From NCBI GenBank assembly GCA_025331445.1, contig JAIWNE010000132.1:1-64000 (forward strand): a DNA stretch of 64,000 bases, written 5' to 3'. The translations under genes and the position numbers were made by a program. The stretch's first letter is position 1, and every line of letters begins with the position of its first letter. Origin of the DNA: Blakeslea trispora. Taxonomy: Eukaryota > Mucoromycota > Mucoromycetes > Mucorales > Choanephoraceae. The notes under the pieces were generated by a model. It searched no databases. It was not told where the DNA came from and was given only the letters and a program-made list of their open reading frames with translations. Positions 34,544 to 43,917 of the stretch are shown here, one piece after another.

Positions 34544-35357
34544 GCTATTGATAATAATTCTGTTTAAGCCTTTTCTTAAATCTGTTGTAATAAATACTTT
34601 GTAAAAAAAATCATCCTTTGTTTGTTACATAATTTTATTTGGTAAATCAACAACGACAGTGATATCTGTGAAAGGTGTACTCAACATGTGAACTAGTGAA
34701 TTCATTTTTTGTACTGGCAAAATTGAATAAGAACTAACATTTTCGTATTCACACCGAAAAGGACGCATATAAGGTCCAGTGTACTGAGATAAATCTTCTT
34801 TACCGGTACGAGGATTCTTGAACCGGTGGACAAAAGCAAAGTAGTGGTTCAAGTAGCATGTTTTGCCATTGCTATCAGCAAACTGTGCCTGATGACAAAA
34901 AAAGTAATCGACTGATCTAGCACGGAGATGCTCGGTAGTGTCTGTTATATTGACACCTTCCAAATCATCGTTTTCGAAATCATCCTGGCGAAAGGCATTG
35001 AAATCGATGCCAACATTGCTTCCTGTTAGTCTAGAACTGTAAGTGGATCCAAGCACATCAATCTTTTTTAATTTTTTAACATTGTTGATAACGACAATCG
35101 GTGTACTGTATTGTCTTCCGTAATATTCAGCCAAACATTGAAAGTGTTCTGGTTTCAAGGGATCTTAGGGGGCCTGTGCACACTGGTAATTTTTTGTGCT
35201 TGTATGATAGAGATAAGTGTTAAAAGTATTGTGAAACAACTCTGCCACTTTAGGAAGGTCTAGTTCTCGAGATAATCAACATCTTGTAAAAGTCACGTGA
35301 CTAAATTAGGCTAAATTAATTTGTAATTTTTCTTAATATTTAAATTATCTGTAGTAT

Positions 35358-35417
35358 TATTGGTAGATCGTCAGTACGTAAGACGAAAGGTCGCCTGTTC
35401 GACTCTTACTCTTTGCA
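35358..35417 (+). other. tRNA-like segment in the left arm of Merlin
   Basis: TTGGTAGATCG resembles a D-arm/A box, and a 5-bp anticodon-type stem (TCGTC/GACGA) with an over-long loop follows. AGGTCGCCTGTTCGACTC resembles the variable loop plus T-arm/B box. The acceptor stem does not pair and an A-run follows, so it is not a functional tRNA gene; it may be a tRNA-derived fragment or SINE-like remnant. Confidence 0.4.
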
Positions 35418-36043
35418 AAAAAAAATTTGAGAATTTTAAAAAAAATACCTTTGCATCTGTCGAAGGGCATGAGCTGGTCACATAAGTCAAATGAGAGCTA
35501 TCAAATTCACTTGGAGAAGGAAATAAATAGATAATGATGGACCGATTAGACTAAAAGGTTTAAGTGATGAGCATCAGGTTTCCAACATGAAATATAAAAA
35601 TAAAGTGATGCATAAAGAAAAACAATTAACTGATGGGTACAATGATTTTAATTACAAGAAAAGGATAACAATTACACGGGAATAAGAATGTCAAACATGT
35701 CAAAACACAATAAGGCTTAAAGAAATTAAGAAAAATAATAATAAATTGCTATGAATTTTCCAAACCTGACATCACCTATTACTTTAAATTCGATGATGAC
35801 GTCTACACAGTTGACGTCAACGGCTTACTGACGTATTCTACTTTTATTATGTCACAAAAAATTTCTATGAGTCATCAATTAAAAGTCACATTGATCACTA
35901 ATTACTTGAAATGTGACCGCTCAATAGAAAATTTTGGACTGCCTTTTTATAAATTTTATTCTCAGAAAATAGTATAAATAGGAGAGTTTTTTCTTTTCTT
36001 TTTCTTTTCTTTATCTCTTTCTCATTATATTCTATTTTTTCAA

Positions 36044-37827
36044 ATGAATTACTTTCGCAACTCTGTCTCTGGTCCCGAGGTTATTGATCTTATCTCAAGT
36101 TCGTCTTGCGAGGATGTTTCTATGTCATCTTCATCAGCCGCTTTGACTGAAGAGGGATCGGAATACGTAGGTTCTGTTGGAACTCATGCTCGTTCTCTTG
36201 GTCGACCTGTTAGAGTAACTCGTGGTGGTCTTCCTTCCTCTTTTTTGTCGCCTCCTGGTTCTGTTTTCCAACATGAAATGGGTTCCCAGATGTCTGAGGT
36301 TGAGCTCGATGACGCCTTAAGCGAAGATCAGTTAGAAGAAGAGCCCAACGTCACCCTATCTGGACGAGAAATTCCTGTTCCCTTGCCTGTTGAGGAGCTT
36401 CCTGAAGTGATTGCATTTGCAAGACACCCTATTATCAAACCATTGCCCTATGAGGATCTTGTGCGTGACTTGCAAACCGAAACTGATATGGTTGAGTAAG
36501 TTTATTTAACATTACAACTACATAGTTCTAACTTTTGAGTAAATTTTTTGTTCGTCACCGCATTATTTACAACTTTAGTGATCTAGTTTATTGTCACGGC
36601 GGCCGTAGGAAAGATGATAGCGGGGATGTTGTTGATGATGTATTAGTAAGCGAGCCCCAACGCATGAAGTTTGTCTGGAACCAGCGTTACGGTTGGGTTT
36701 GGCGTTGCCATAAAAACAGTTGCAAGTGTAACAAGTCTTCACGCTCAGCCCTTCACCAAACGGTATTCTATGGTAGAAATATTCCAGTGCAACATCAATG
36801 GCGAATCATCTTGCTCTGGCTTGTGTATAACGTTCCCCGACAAGCCATCTCTTTGTTGACCGGATTTGATCCCGAGACTATTCGTCTTACCATTAGGTAC
36901 ATGCTACAAGTCATGCAGCAAGACTTTTTGTTAGTAAATCAAGTAGAGCCTCAGCTTGATATCGATCAAGTAGATTTATCAACAGTTCCTTTGACCGAAA
37001 GATGGCGTTTCAACCATCCCGATAAGATTGGTAAGTATTTTATTACTTTGTAGCAACTCTTTTTTGATACTTTTTATTCTTTTAGGCGGTTATGATAGAG
37101 ATGGCAACTCTATTATTGTAGAGATAGATGAATCAAAGTTTGGCAAGCGAAAGTATCATCGGGGCCATCGTGTCGAAGGCGTTTGGGTTGTTGGAGGTGT
37201 TGAGAGAACACAAGAGAGAAGAGTATTTCTAATGACTGTTCCGCGTCGAGATGCTACCACTCTTAGAGCAGTCATAGAAACAAATGTAAACTAAGGATCA
37301 ACAATCCATACTGACTTTTGGCGCGGTTACAATTTCATCAATGATTGGCGTCATATGATTCACCGCTCAGTAAATCACAGCGAAGGCTTCATCTCTGAGG
37401 ATGGTGTACATACAAACACTATTGAAGGTATGAATTTTAATTTAACTTAGGACCATCTTACTAACTTATTACCATAGGAACTTGGAACGCCATCAAGATA
37501 AGGGTCTTTCCACGAGAAAGAACCAGAAAGAACACCCCTTGGATCTTGGCAGAGTTTATGTGGAGGCGCAAATATGCTTCAAATATTTATGCTGGGCTTC
37601 TAAAGTCATTGAGAGAAGTCCAGTTCTATAGGTCAAATTTGCAGCCTCCCATTCTCAACGAGGTGGACAACTTGGACGAAGACTCCGATTCAGAAGAAGA
37701 CGACTCGTTCGAGGAGGAACTTCCCTTGGATCTTGAGACAGAAGAGGTTCAAGAGTTAGACGAACTAGTTGTACCTTTTGTGGCGCTTAGAAGAAGCAGC
37801 AGAATAGCAGAACAAAATTTGTTGTAA
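36044..37827 (+). pseudogene. Merlin transposase (DDE_Tnp_IS1595/ISXO2-like), one nonsense codon
   Basis: Exons 36044-36495, 36579-37030, 37086-37427 and 37478-37827 (GT-AG introns of 50-83 bp) make a 532-codon frame. The N-terminal ~150 residues are Ser/Glu-rich and acidic. A Cys/His pair region follows (YCHGG, WRCHKNSCKC). The catalytic domain has EIDESKFGKRKYHRG (first D), TIHTDFWRGY (second D) and HSEGFISEDGVHTNTIEGTW (E). The C-terminus is acidic and ends with RRSSRIAEQ. TAA at 37292-37294, just before the second catalytic Asp, interrupts it. Merlin elements move by cut-and-paste. This copy is inactive unless the stop is read through. Confidence 0.85.
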
Positions 37828-37902
37828 TAAAATTCCTTTTTTTCTTATATGTCAAAATAAATTGTTACTTTTGCCTAAAAATCAGTAAATACTTAACTTG
37901 TA

Positions 37903-37962
37903 ACCACCGTGTGTTGAACTGGCAACCTAACGTTTTCAAGTTGTGGAGTATACCACCACACT
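37903..37962 (-). other. tRNA-like segment in the right arm of Merlin
   Basis: On the minus strand TGGTGGTATACTC, then AGGTTGCCAGTTCAACAC, resembles the D-arm and T-arm/B box of a tRNA. It resembles the segment at 35358-35417 (AGGT-(C/T)-GCC-N-GTTC-A), but in inverse orientation, so the two face each other across the transposase gene. Confidence 0.35.
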
Positions 37963-38896
37963 AAAACAAGCAAAATTTTAACTGCAACAAATGTTATTAT
38001 ATTCCCCCGTTTAAATTTTTAAATGGTCAGAACTCCGTCAATATTGATTACCATATTCGGAAACTTTCAGAATATAGGTTTTGAAGCTTCGGCTACAACA
38101 TATCACAAATTTGGGCCCAGTGTGCACAGGCCCCTTTTAACCGGATTTCCACCTTTTTGTGAATACTTGATCATGTCCCCTAATGAATAAGGAATACCAG
38201 GTCCTATGATACCCTGATCTTGCAACAAATCCTCACTTGTTTGAATGATATTGTTGTTGTTATTTTCTGTAGTTTGGCTCATTTCGTAGTTGTTTGATGT
38301 ATATGAAAGAAAAGTATTTCTAATAAAAAACAAATGAATATGATTGATACTCTAAATGTCTTGATTTAGTTGGATACTATCAATTGATTACCAGCATGGT
38401 GACACAACCCTCTTTTGGCACTACCATTCGAAAAACTCTAAAACTTTAACTGATGCGATTGAGATAGGGCTGAAAGCTATTGGTAGATTTCCAAATCTCG
38501 CAGTTATTGGTATATAACATTATGCCAACACTGTTAAGTTACAGGCAAAAGACAATTTTAACAAACAAAATATAGACCAAAAATGGTAAGAACGTATCAC
38601 ACTCTGTTTAAATTTGAAGCGGAAGTTTAGTTTTAGTCTAGTTTCTTTTGGCTTTTTTGTTTTCTCTTTTTTATGTATTAGTTTCTCTTTAATGTTGCAT
38701 CTTCAAGAGGCATGACAAACCATAAACTACGCGTAGTAAATCAACCATAAACTTGGTATGCATAGGCAGTAGAAAATAAACGTGATAATAATGTAAGCAA
38801 TATGTTAAGTTTTTTTTTGGTTTTTTATTCTAAATATTTTTTTAATGATATTGATAAGTATATGTAGGTTAATAATAATAAAAGAAGAAAATACAA

Positions 38897-41292
38897 CTAA
38901 GAAAGTTCATTGAAGGAGGTGATGCCAGCATCGTTAGAAAAGATAGTTGCTTGCATTTTGCGCATATAAGTTTTTTCAAACCCATGCTTGTGATTTGTTT
39001 TTACATTTTTAAGAAAGAGGTTGTTTCTTTCAAAGTTGAAAGCCCAAAAGCAAGAGACTGAACCCCATTTACGCATGCAATCGCGGAGATGCAGCATAAA
39101 ATGAAAGTTGGGCGGGACAGATTCAGAGCCGTAGGCAAGTTCATATTTTTTGGCAAAGTCTAAGAGATGAGTGTGAACTACATCAATGTCGGAAATTTTT
39201 ATAACACCAGAATCAAGGATTCGGAAAGCATGGATCAACTCCATCATGTGCATGTAAACAGAGGCATCAAGAGTGGGAGGACAAAGGAGAGCATGGGCCA
39301 AAGAGGTCATAAAGTCTTTGAATTCGACTGCTTTGACATATGGGAACCCAGTTTTTGTAATCTTTTCTGACATAGGATTGCCAGGAGCTTGGGGATTGAG
39401 ATCCATATGATATTGCATGATCTTTTGAACCTTCAAATAACCATCTTCCGGCATCATTTTGATTAAAGCAGTTTTTGCAGCACCCAAGTACAGAACATGC
39501 ATAGGCTCAATAGCCAACAAGTCGTAAGAAAAGTAAGGTAACTTGAAAAGCACCGAAAAACGAACACCACTTTCTTGCTCTTACTCCTTTCTTTTCTTTG
39601 CCGTTTCAGCCTTCTTCCAAGCTCTTGAGCTAGCCCTTGTTTCTTCATTGGTTCTTCTTCTCCAACTGTCACAATTACAATTGCAATAATTTTTTTGGTT
39701 GCCAAGTCCTGCAAAACGGGGAAACTGCGTATGGCACAAGTGACAACCGAAATTACTGTTAAAGGACATACTACTTGCTAGCTTTTTTGTTGCTGGAAGA
39801 TCCGAGCAGATTGTGGTCAAGCACGCCCTTACATTGTTCTTAACAACCGAGCCATCTTTCATCACCATCGTCATCTCTACACCATTCAGCAACACGAGCA
39901 ACTCATCCACCAATGGCTTCAGGTAATGGTTGAACGCGGTAGTAGGAGGTTCTTTAGGACCAGGAATGACTCCTACGAGTATCATATTTTTCTTGAGGTC
40001 ACGGCCTTTGGCTTTAGGAAGGTTTTGAATAGTGAGTTATATGCACCCTACACTATAATGAGCACTAAATGGACCAAACCAGTCAACGTTTAAAGTGAGG
40101 AGCAGGTTGTAGTTACCGAGGAAAGCGAAAGGAAGAGGGTCGTTTGGAAATGCCTTGAACTCAGCGAAACCAGTACCATCGTAAATGTCAAGCATGTAGC
40201 CAGGAACAGTCTCACGTCTTCTCCATTCGTTGATCTGGTCAGCAAAACCTTGGCGCAGAAAGAACTTTTTGAGTGTGGAAATGATTGAGCAGTATGGATA
40301 CTCTTTTTGAGGCACAAGTCTTGCAACCTCTCTTGTGTAATCATAATCATATATTTTGCCTGTACAGTATCTTTCGGACTTATTTGGCTTGAATACTGCA
40401 TTTTGTAAGTCTTAATTGCAAACAATATCCTCGCCTCCAGGCTGGTTCTTTTGTTCGTAGAAATGGTGACAGCTGGTACAAACATTATAGTACTTAATAC
40501 CATCATTACTCAGTTTGAAAAGCTGGCTTCTTTTCAAGAACGTTGCCAATGTTCTTGGAAAGCGGAATACATCGTTTTGGATTTCCAACAAACTGTTAAG
40601 ATCTTGCATGTATTTTTCGATCTGGTTGCGAGGAGTACTGTTGTTGAACATGTCAGTAACCAGCTGAAAGAGGATCTTGGAAGAAGGGCTTTGAGGAAGT
40701 TTATCAGCTAAGTTGAGAAAAGAAACGAGTTGGTATTAGACTACTTGTACTAAAACAGCTGTTATAGAATTACTTACATAGAAGATCAAATTCAGAAGGT
40801 GTAGCAGGCTCAGGCTCAGGCTCGGACTCAGTTGAAGTTGAAGGCTCAGGCTCAGTTGCAGTTACTGGCTCAGGCTCAGTAGAAGCATTAACAGGCTCTT
40901 CAATTTCATCAATTTGCATTGGATCTACTGAAGATAATTTTATCAGTTCTTTCTCTTTATGCAGACATCACAGTTTAACAAATTTACCAGAGTTTGATGG
41001 TTGTTCAGCCAATTCAGTTGTTGGATTAAGGAAATGAGGAGTACGTCTGTTAATTGAGTTCTCTATGGATTGAGAGGTAAAGAATTAGAATTAAATGTGA
41101 ATTGACTGAATCAGAGATAGATCACTTACTGTTAATTTCAAGCCATTGTTGATAGGGCATCTTATCATACTTGTTGTGAATTTTATGAGAACGATGGGTA
41201 GAAGGCTTGATGAACTTGGCCTCTTCAGGTCTGATTTTGCAGATGTCACAAAAACAGTAGATCAAAGTGTTTCTAGTAGGCATAGCAGGCAT
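38897..41292 (-). pseudogene. Tnp2-family transposase gene of element C, three nonsense codons
   Basis: ATG 41292-41290, N-terminal Cys motif CFCDICK. Introns are near 41129-41065, 40989-40930 and 40777-40710. An acidic EPEP-repeat region (40900-40800) is followed by the transposase core: LLLTLNVDWFGPF, VGVIPGPKEPPTT, CSDLPATKKL, GCHLCHTQFP, YCNCNCDSW, KLPYFSYDLLAIEPMHVLYLG and FHFMLHLRDCMRKWGSVSCFWAFNFERNN, with a stop at 38897. TAA codons at 40414-40412, 40039-40037 and 39583-39581 break it. No frameshift is needed elsewhere. Compared with E, the third stop replaces a Leu codon, a single-base change. A CCAAT/TATA block lies upstream (41346-41490). Confidence 0.85.
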
Positions 41293-41345
41293 CTTAAGGT
41301 AAATCAAATAGAATGTGAGATGGATAGTAGTTTTATTTTGTTTTT

Positions 41346-41490
41346 CTGTGAGTCTTTTATATCTTTTTCTTTTGTTTGAACTACCACTACTCTGTTACTA
41401 ATCAAAAGGATTGCACAGAATTTCATTTGTTCCTTGAATGTAGACAAATCAAAAGTCTTTTTGCTTAGAAATCATTGATCGGAAGCAATG
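41346..41490 (-). promoter_or_regulatory. Promoter-like block of the element C transposase gene
   Basis: TATAAAAG on the minus strand (41346-41353) lies ~55 bp upstream of the ATG, and the conserved block 41422-41490 lies further upstream. The same pair is found upstream of the element E transposase gene and in element 0. Confidence 0.5.
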
Positions 41491-42175
41491 TTTGGCTAAT
41501 GAATATTCTTCTTCAATGTTTGGTTCCTTTCCGTCAACAATTATTAAAGCAAGACATATTTTGAAGCTTGACATCCGTCGATTCTGCTTAATTTTTTGTT
41601 CAGTTGAATATGCATATCAACACTTCCAAAGCTATACCAGTAATTTGTAAGCTGTTCTAATCATTCCTTCTGCTCTTATTTTAGACATAATGCCTTCCTA
41701 ATTTGTCATGAATCAAAAATATTGTTGAAGCTCAGCTGCGCGCTGTTTAAATCAGAATGCGAAGCGATTTAGAAATTAAATGCCTTTTTATTGGTTAAAA
41801 GTATCAACATCTTTTTTTAAAAAAAAATTTAAAGTGGTCACAATAAAAAAACTGGATCTTGTTAAAAATGGCGATTCTTAAATTAGAGTCGAAAAATGTT
41901 CAAATTGAATGCTTCTAAACGCATAGAAAATGATAGTAAAAACAACAATCTTCTTACATGGATATATTCTATATAGTTACAGACATTACTGCGTCAAATT
42001 TCATTCAGTTTCGACCATTTTTCATAAAAATACATTTTACTGCTTAAAATGACCCCTTTAACCGTCATAAAACCGACAAAAAATTTAGTCGGTTAAAGGG
42101 GTCAAATTTCATTTCCCTGTAGTGGTTCTGCTATGTTCTCTACTGGCTCATCAACTACAATTGGCCTGACAGGTC

Positions 42176-42420
42176 TGTCGGGTCTAATAGTAGCAATACG
42201 CATAGTGCGATTAACGAAGAAGTTCCCCAGTTCCTTAGAAACTGGAACAAAGCCAAAAAGAAGGTATTTAAGCCGAAGACAATCAAAAGAAGCATAAAAA
42301 AGAGAAAGACGAATTCAGGACCAGAATCCACAAAATCCAGCAGATCAAATAAATATAGATCTGAGTCCGAAATTGATAAATAAGAATTCATGTCAATGCT
42401 ATTCCAAATAAAGATCATCT
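42176..42420 (+). repeat. 5' LTR of the gypsy element, first part
   Basis: Aligns without gaps to 53933-54177 of the 3' LTR. The LTR continues at 48124 after the LINE. Because the Gag-Pol frame runs into the 3' LTR, this copy also carries the last ~69 codons as untranslated repeat. Confidence 0.92.
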
Positions 42421-42421
42421 C

Positions 42422-43915
42422 ATGGCTTCTTCCGCTATTCATTATAAGGGGACCTTTCAAACCCCGATACCATACCAAACGAACCAAAAGTCTTGGGTTG
42501 CTATTGTCAATGATGGCATCAAACGCACGTCGTCTAAGACACACTACCCATCAACTACTAGGCCTTCTGTTAAGCCTGGGCACCTCACAGAGAGCGCTGT
42601 ACGAGATGTCTATCGTCATGTCGCGAGACCATTCTTAAAGGGCACGGTCTCCAATTCACTTCTCATCGACATCACGACCATCAGGGACGTTAAGGTTTTT
42701 GTTCAGGAACTCCATGAGGTTTGCAATGGCAGTGAGCACCTCTGGTCTGTTTCTAGCACTCTTCGTCGTGACTTTTCTCGTGTATATGCCGAGATCGTTG
42801 TATCTCCTTCCAAGTATATTCAGTTTGCACAGGAGGGTTTCGAGCTGAAAACTCTGGGCAAGTTTTTGGCGTTCACTCCTCTATCTCCATCGGCCGAAAT
42901 TTTAAAGATCTCTTTATCAGGACTTCCATCACAATATGGTCGCCGTGAAGATGGCTTAGATCAGCTTCGTACTGATATGAATCATAATTTGAGGCAGTAT
43001 GGTAAAATTACTGACAGTGGTTTAGTAACCAACTCTTCAGGCGTATACACTGGAAGTGGTTACGTCGTTCTTGAGCTTTCTGTTCCTGAGACTTCTGATT
43101 CTTCTTCATGTTTATTAAGCCATTTAATTGATTGGTCCTTCCAGCCAATTGATTATTCTGATGTTTCTACTATCCGCTTGTGTCAATCCTTAGATGGAAT
43201 TCAGGTTCGAGCCACTTGGGCTACCATGCCTCCTTTCTGTCGTTATTGTCACAGTTCGGAACACGCCTTGAAAGATTGCTCCCTCAGACGTAAAGCTACT
43301 ACTTGCTTCAATTGCCACGAAGTAGGTCACATCTCTAGATCTTGCCCTAGAAAAAATACAGGCACTGGCAAGAAGCGTAAAACGGTTATCGTTGAGAAAC
43401 CTTCATCCACCGCTCCACCCAAGTCTACTACACCTGATGAACCTCTAGTTCTAGCCTCCTCCACGTTTGAGACATTGGACACCCCTCAAGCTTCATCGTC
43501 TTTACCTGTTGCCCAAGAACCTTCAATCTCACTTACGTCTTCATCTTCCCTGGCCGTATCTCAGGATAACCTTCCTTCGACCTCTTCGGTCACTCGGCAA
43601 TCCCAGCGTCTCAGGGAGCGCTCGGCAACACCTGAGCCCTCTTTAATTTTGGAGCAGCTCAAACCATCCCAGCCTGTAGCCCAATGTGTACATTGTGGGT
43701 TACAGGGCCATTCCCGCACTACCAGCCGTCATTGTTTGAAGAATCCCAAACGTTTGGCTGATTCTGACTTTGATTCCCTACCTTCGTTTGGAAAGGTAGA
43801 CTCTGATACTGAGATGGGAGACGATCTCCCCGATACTCAACTTTCCTATGCTACTGATGCTGTTGAGACAGGCAATGATCTTCCAACTATAGTCTCACCC
43901 AACCAATCATTATAA
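42422..43915 (+). CDS. LINE ORF1: nucleic-acid-binding protein with CCHC zinc knuckles
   Basis: 497 residues, uninterrupted. Residues ~270-310 hold two zinc knuckles (CRYCHSSEHALKDC and CFNCHEVGHISRSC). A third, irregular Cys/His cluster (CVHCGLQGHSRTTSRHC) lies near residue 420. The middle is Ser/Pro/Thr-rich. ORF1 proteins coat the LINE RNA and act as chaperones. The stop TAA (43913-43915) is followed after two bases by the ORF2 ATG, which suggests translation of ORF2 by termination-reinitiation. The ATG lies right at the 5' junction, so a longer original N-terminus cannot be excluded. Confidence 0.85.
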   Translation: MASSAIHYKGTFQTPIPYQTNQKSWVAIVNDGIKRTSSKTHYPSTTRPSVKPGHLTESAVRDVYRHVARPFLKGTVSNSLLIDITTIRDVKVFVQELHEVCNGSEHLWSVSSTLRRDFSRVYAEIVVSPSKYIQFAQEGFELKTLGKFLAFTPLSPSAEILKISLSGLPSQYGRREDGLDQLRTDMNHNLRQYGKITDSGLVTNSSGVYTGSGYVVLELSVPETSDSSSCLLSHLIDWSFQPIDYSDVSTIRLCQSLDGIQVRATWATMPPFCRYCHSSEHALKDCSLRRKATTCFNCHEVGHISRSCPRKNTGTGKKRKTVIVEKPSSTAPPKSTTPDEPLVLASSTFETLDTPQASSSLPVAQEPSISLTSSSSLAVSQDNLPSTSSVTRQSQRLRERSATPEPSLILEQLKPSQPVAQCVHCGLQGHSRTTSRHCLKNPKRLADSDFDSLPSFGKVDSDTEMGDDLPDTQLSYATDAVETGNDLPTIVSPNQSL

Positions 43916-43917
43916 TT

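Larger units (their letters stand above)
35169..38134 (+). mobile_element. Merlin (IS1595-like) DNA transposon
   Basis: The inverted termini GGGGCCTGTGCACACTGG (35169-35186) and its exact inverse (38117-38134) bound 2966 bp. It contains a four-exon transposase gene with one nonsense codon. The family's usual 8-9-bp target duplication is not recognisable: the flanks read ...gatcttag and ttttaacc. Two tRNA-like segments lie in the arms, pointing inward. 35430-36043 and 37966-38116 contain no gene. Confidence 0.85.
34625..38282 (-). pseudogene. Gene B of element C, split by the Merlin transposon
   Basis: The 5' part 38282-38135 (ATG 38282-38280, Asn/Gln-rich start) and the 3' part 35168-34625 flank the Merlin insertion 35169-38134. 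The 3' part is open and shows LGSTYSSRLTGSN, an acidic DDFENDDLEG, a YFFCH segment, LNHYFAFVHRFKNPRTG, SSYSILPVQKM and a LPNKI ending. This is the best-preserved version of this domain in the window. Apart from the insertion I see no stop or frameshift, so it was probably intact when Merlin arrived. Its ATG is ~615 bp downstream of the Tnp2 stop. Confidence 0.65.
31905..42124 (+). mobile_element. Element C: CACTA transposon with intact gene A, TSD gtt
   Basis: The left end CACTACGGGTAAA (31905) and inverse right end CACTACAGGGAAA (42124) match at 11 of 13 positions. The triplet gtt flanks both sides (31902-31904 and 42125-42127), although its first base on the left is also the last base of element B. 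Subterminal motif GTCGGTTAAAGG and its inverse occur repeatedly at 31959-32165 and 42053-42101. Content: gene A (33418-34543, +, intact), gene B (-, split by a Merlin element) and the Tnp2 gene (38897-41292, -, three nonsense codons). The left arm 32170-33417 (homologous to those of A1, D1 and E) and the stretch 41360-42050 hold no gene. Confidence 0.85.

Noticed and set aside
35358..35417. Functional tRNA gene
   Set aside because: The acceptor stem does not pair and the anticodon loop is too long; kept only as a tRNA-like segment.
42155..42544. 129-codon antisense frame at the gypsy/LINE junction
   Set aside because: It is the reverse strand of the LTR and repeats as the frame at 53855-54187; it has no family motif and arises from the LTR coding end.
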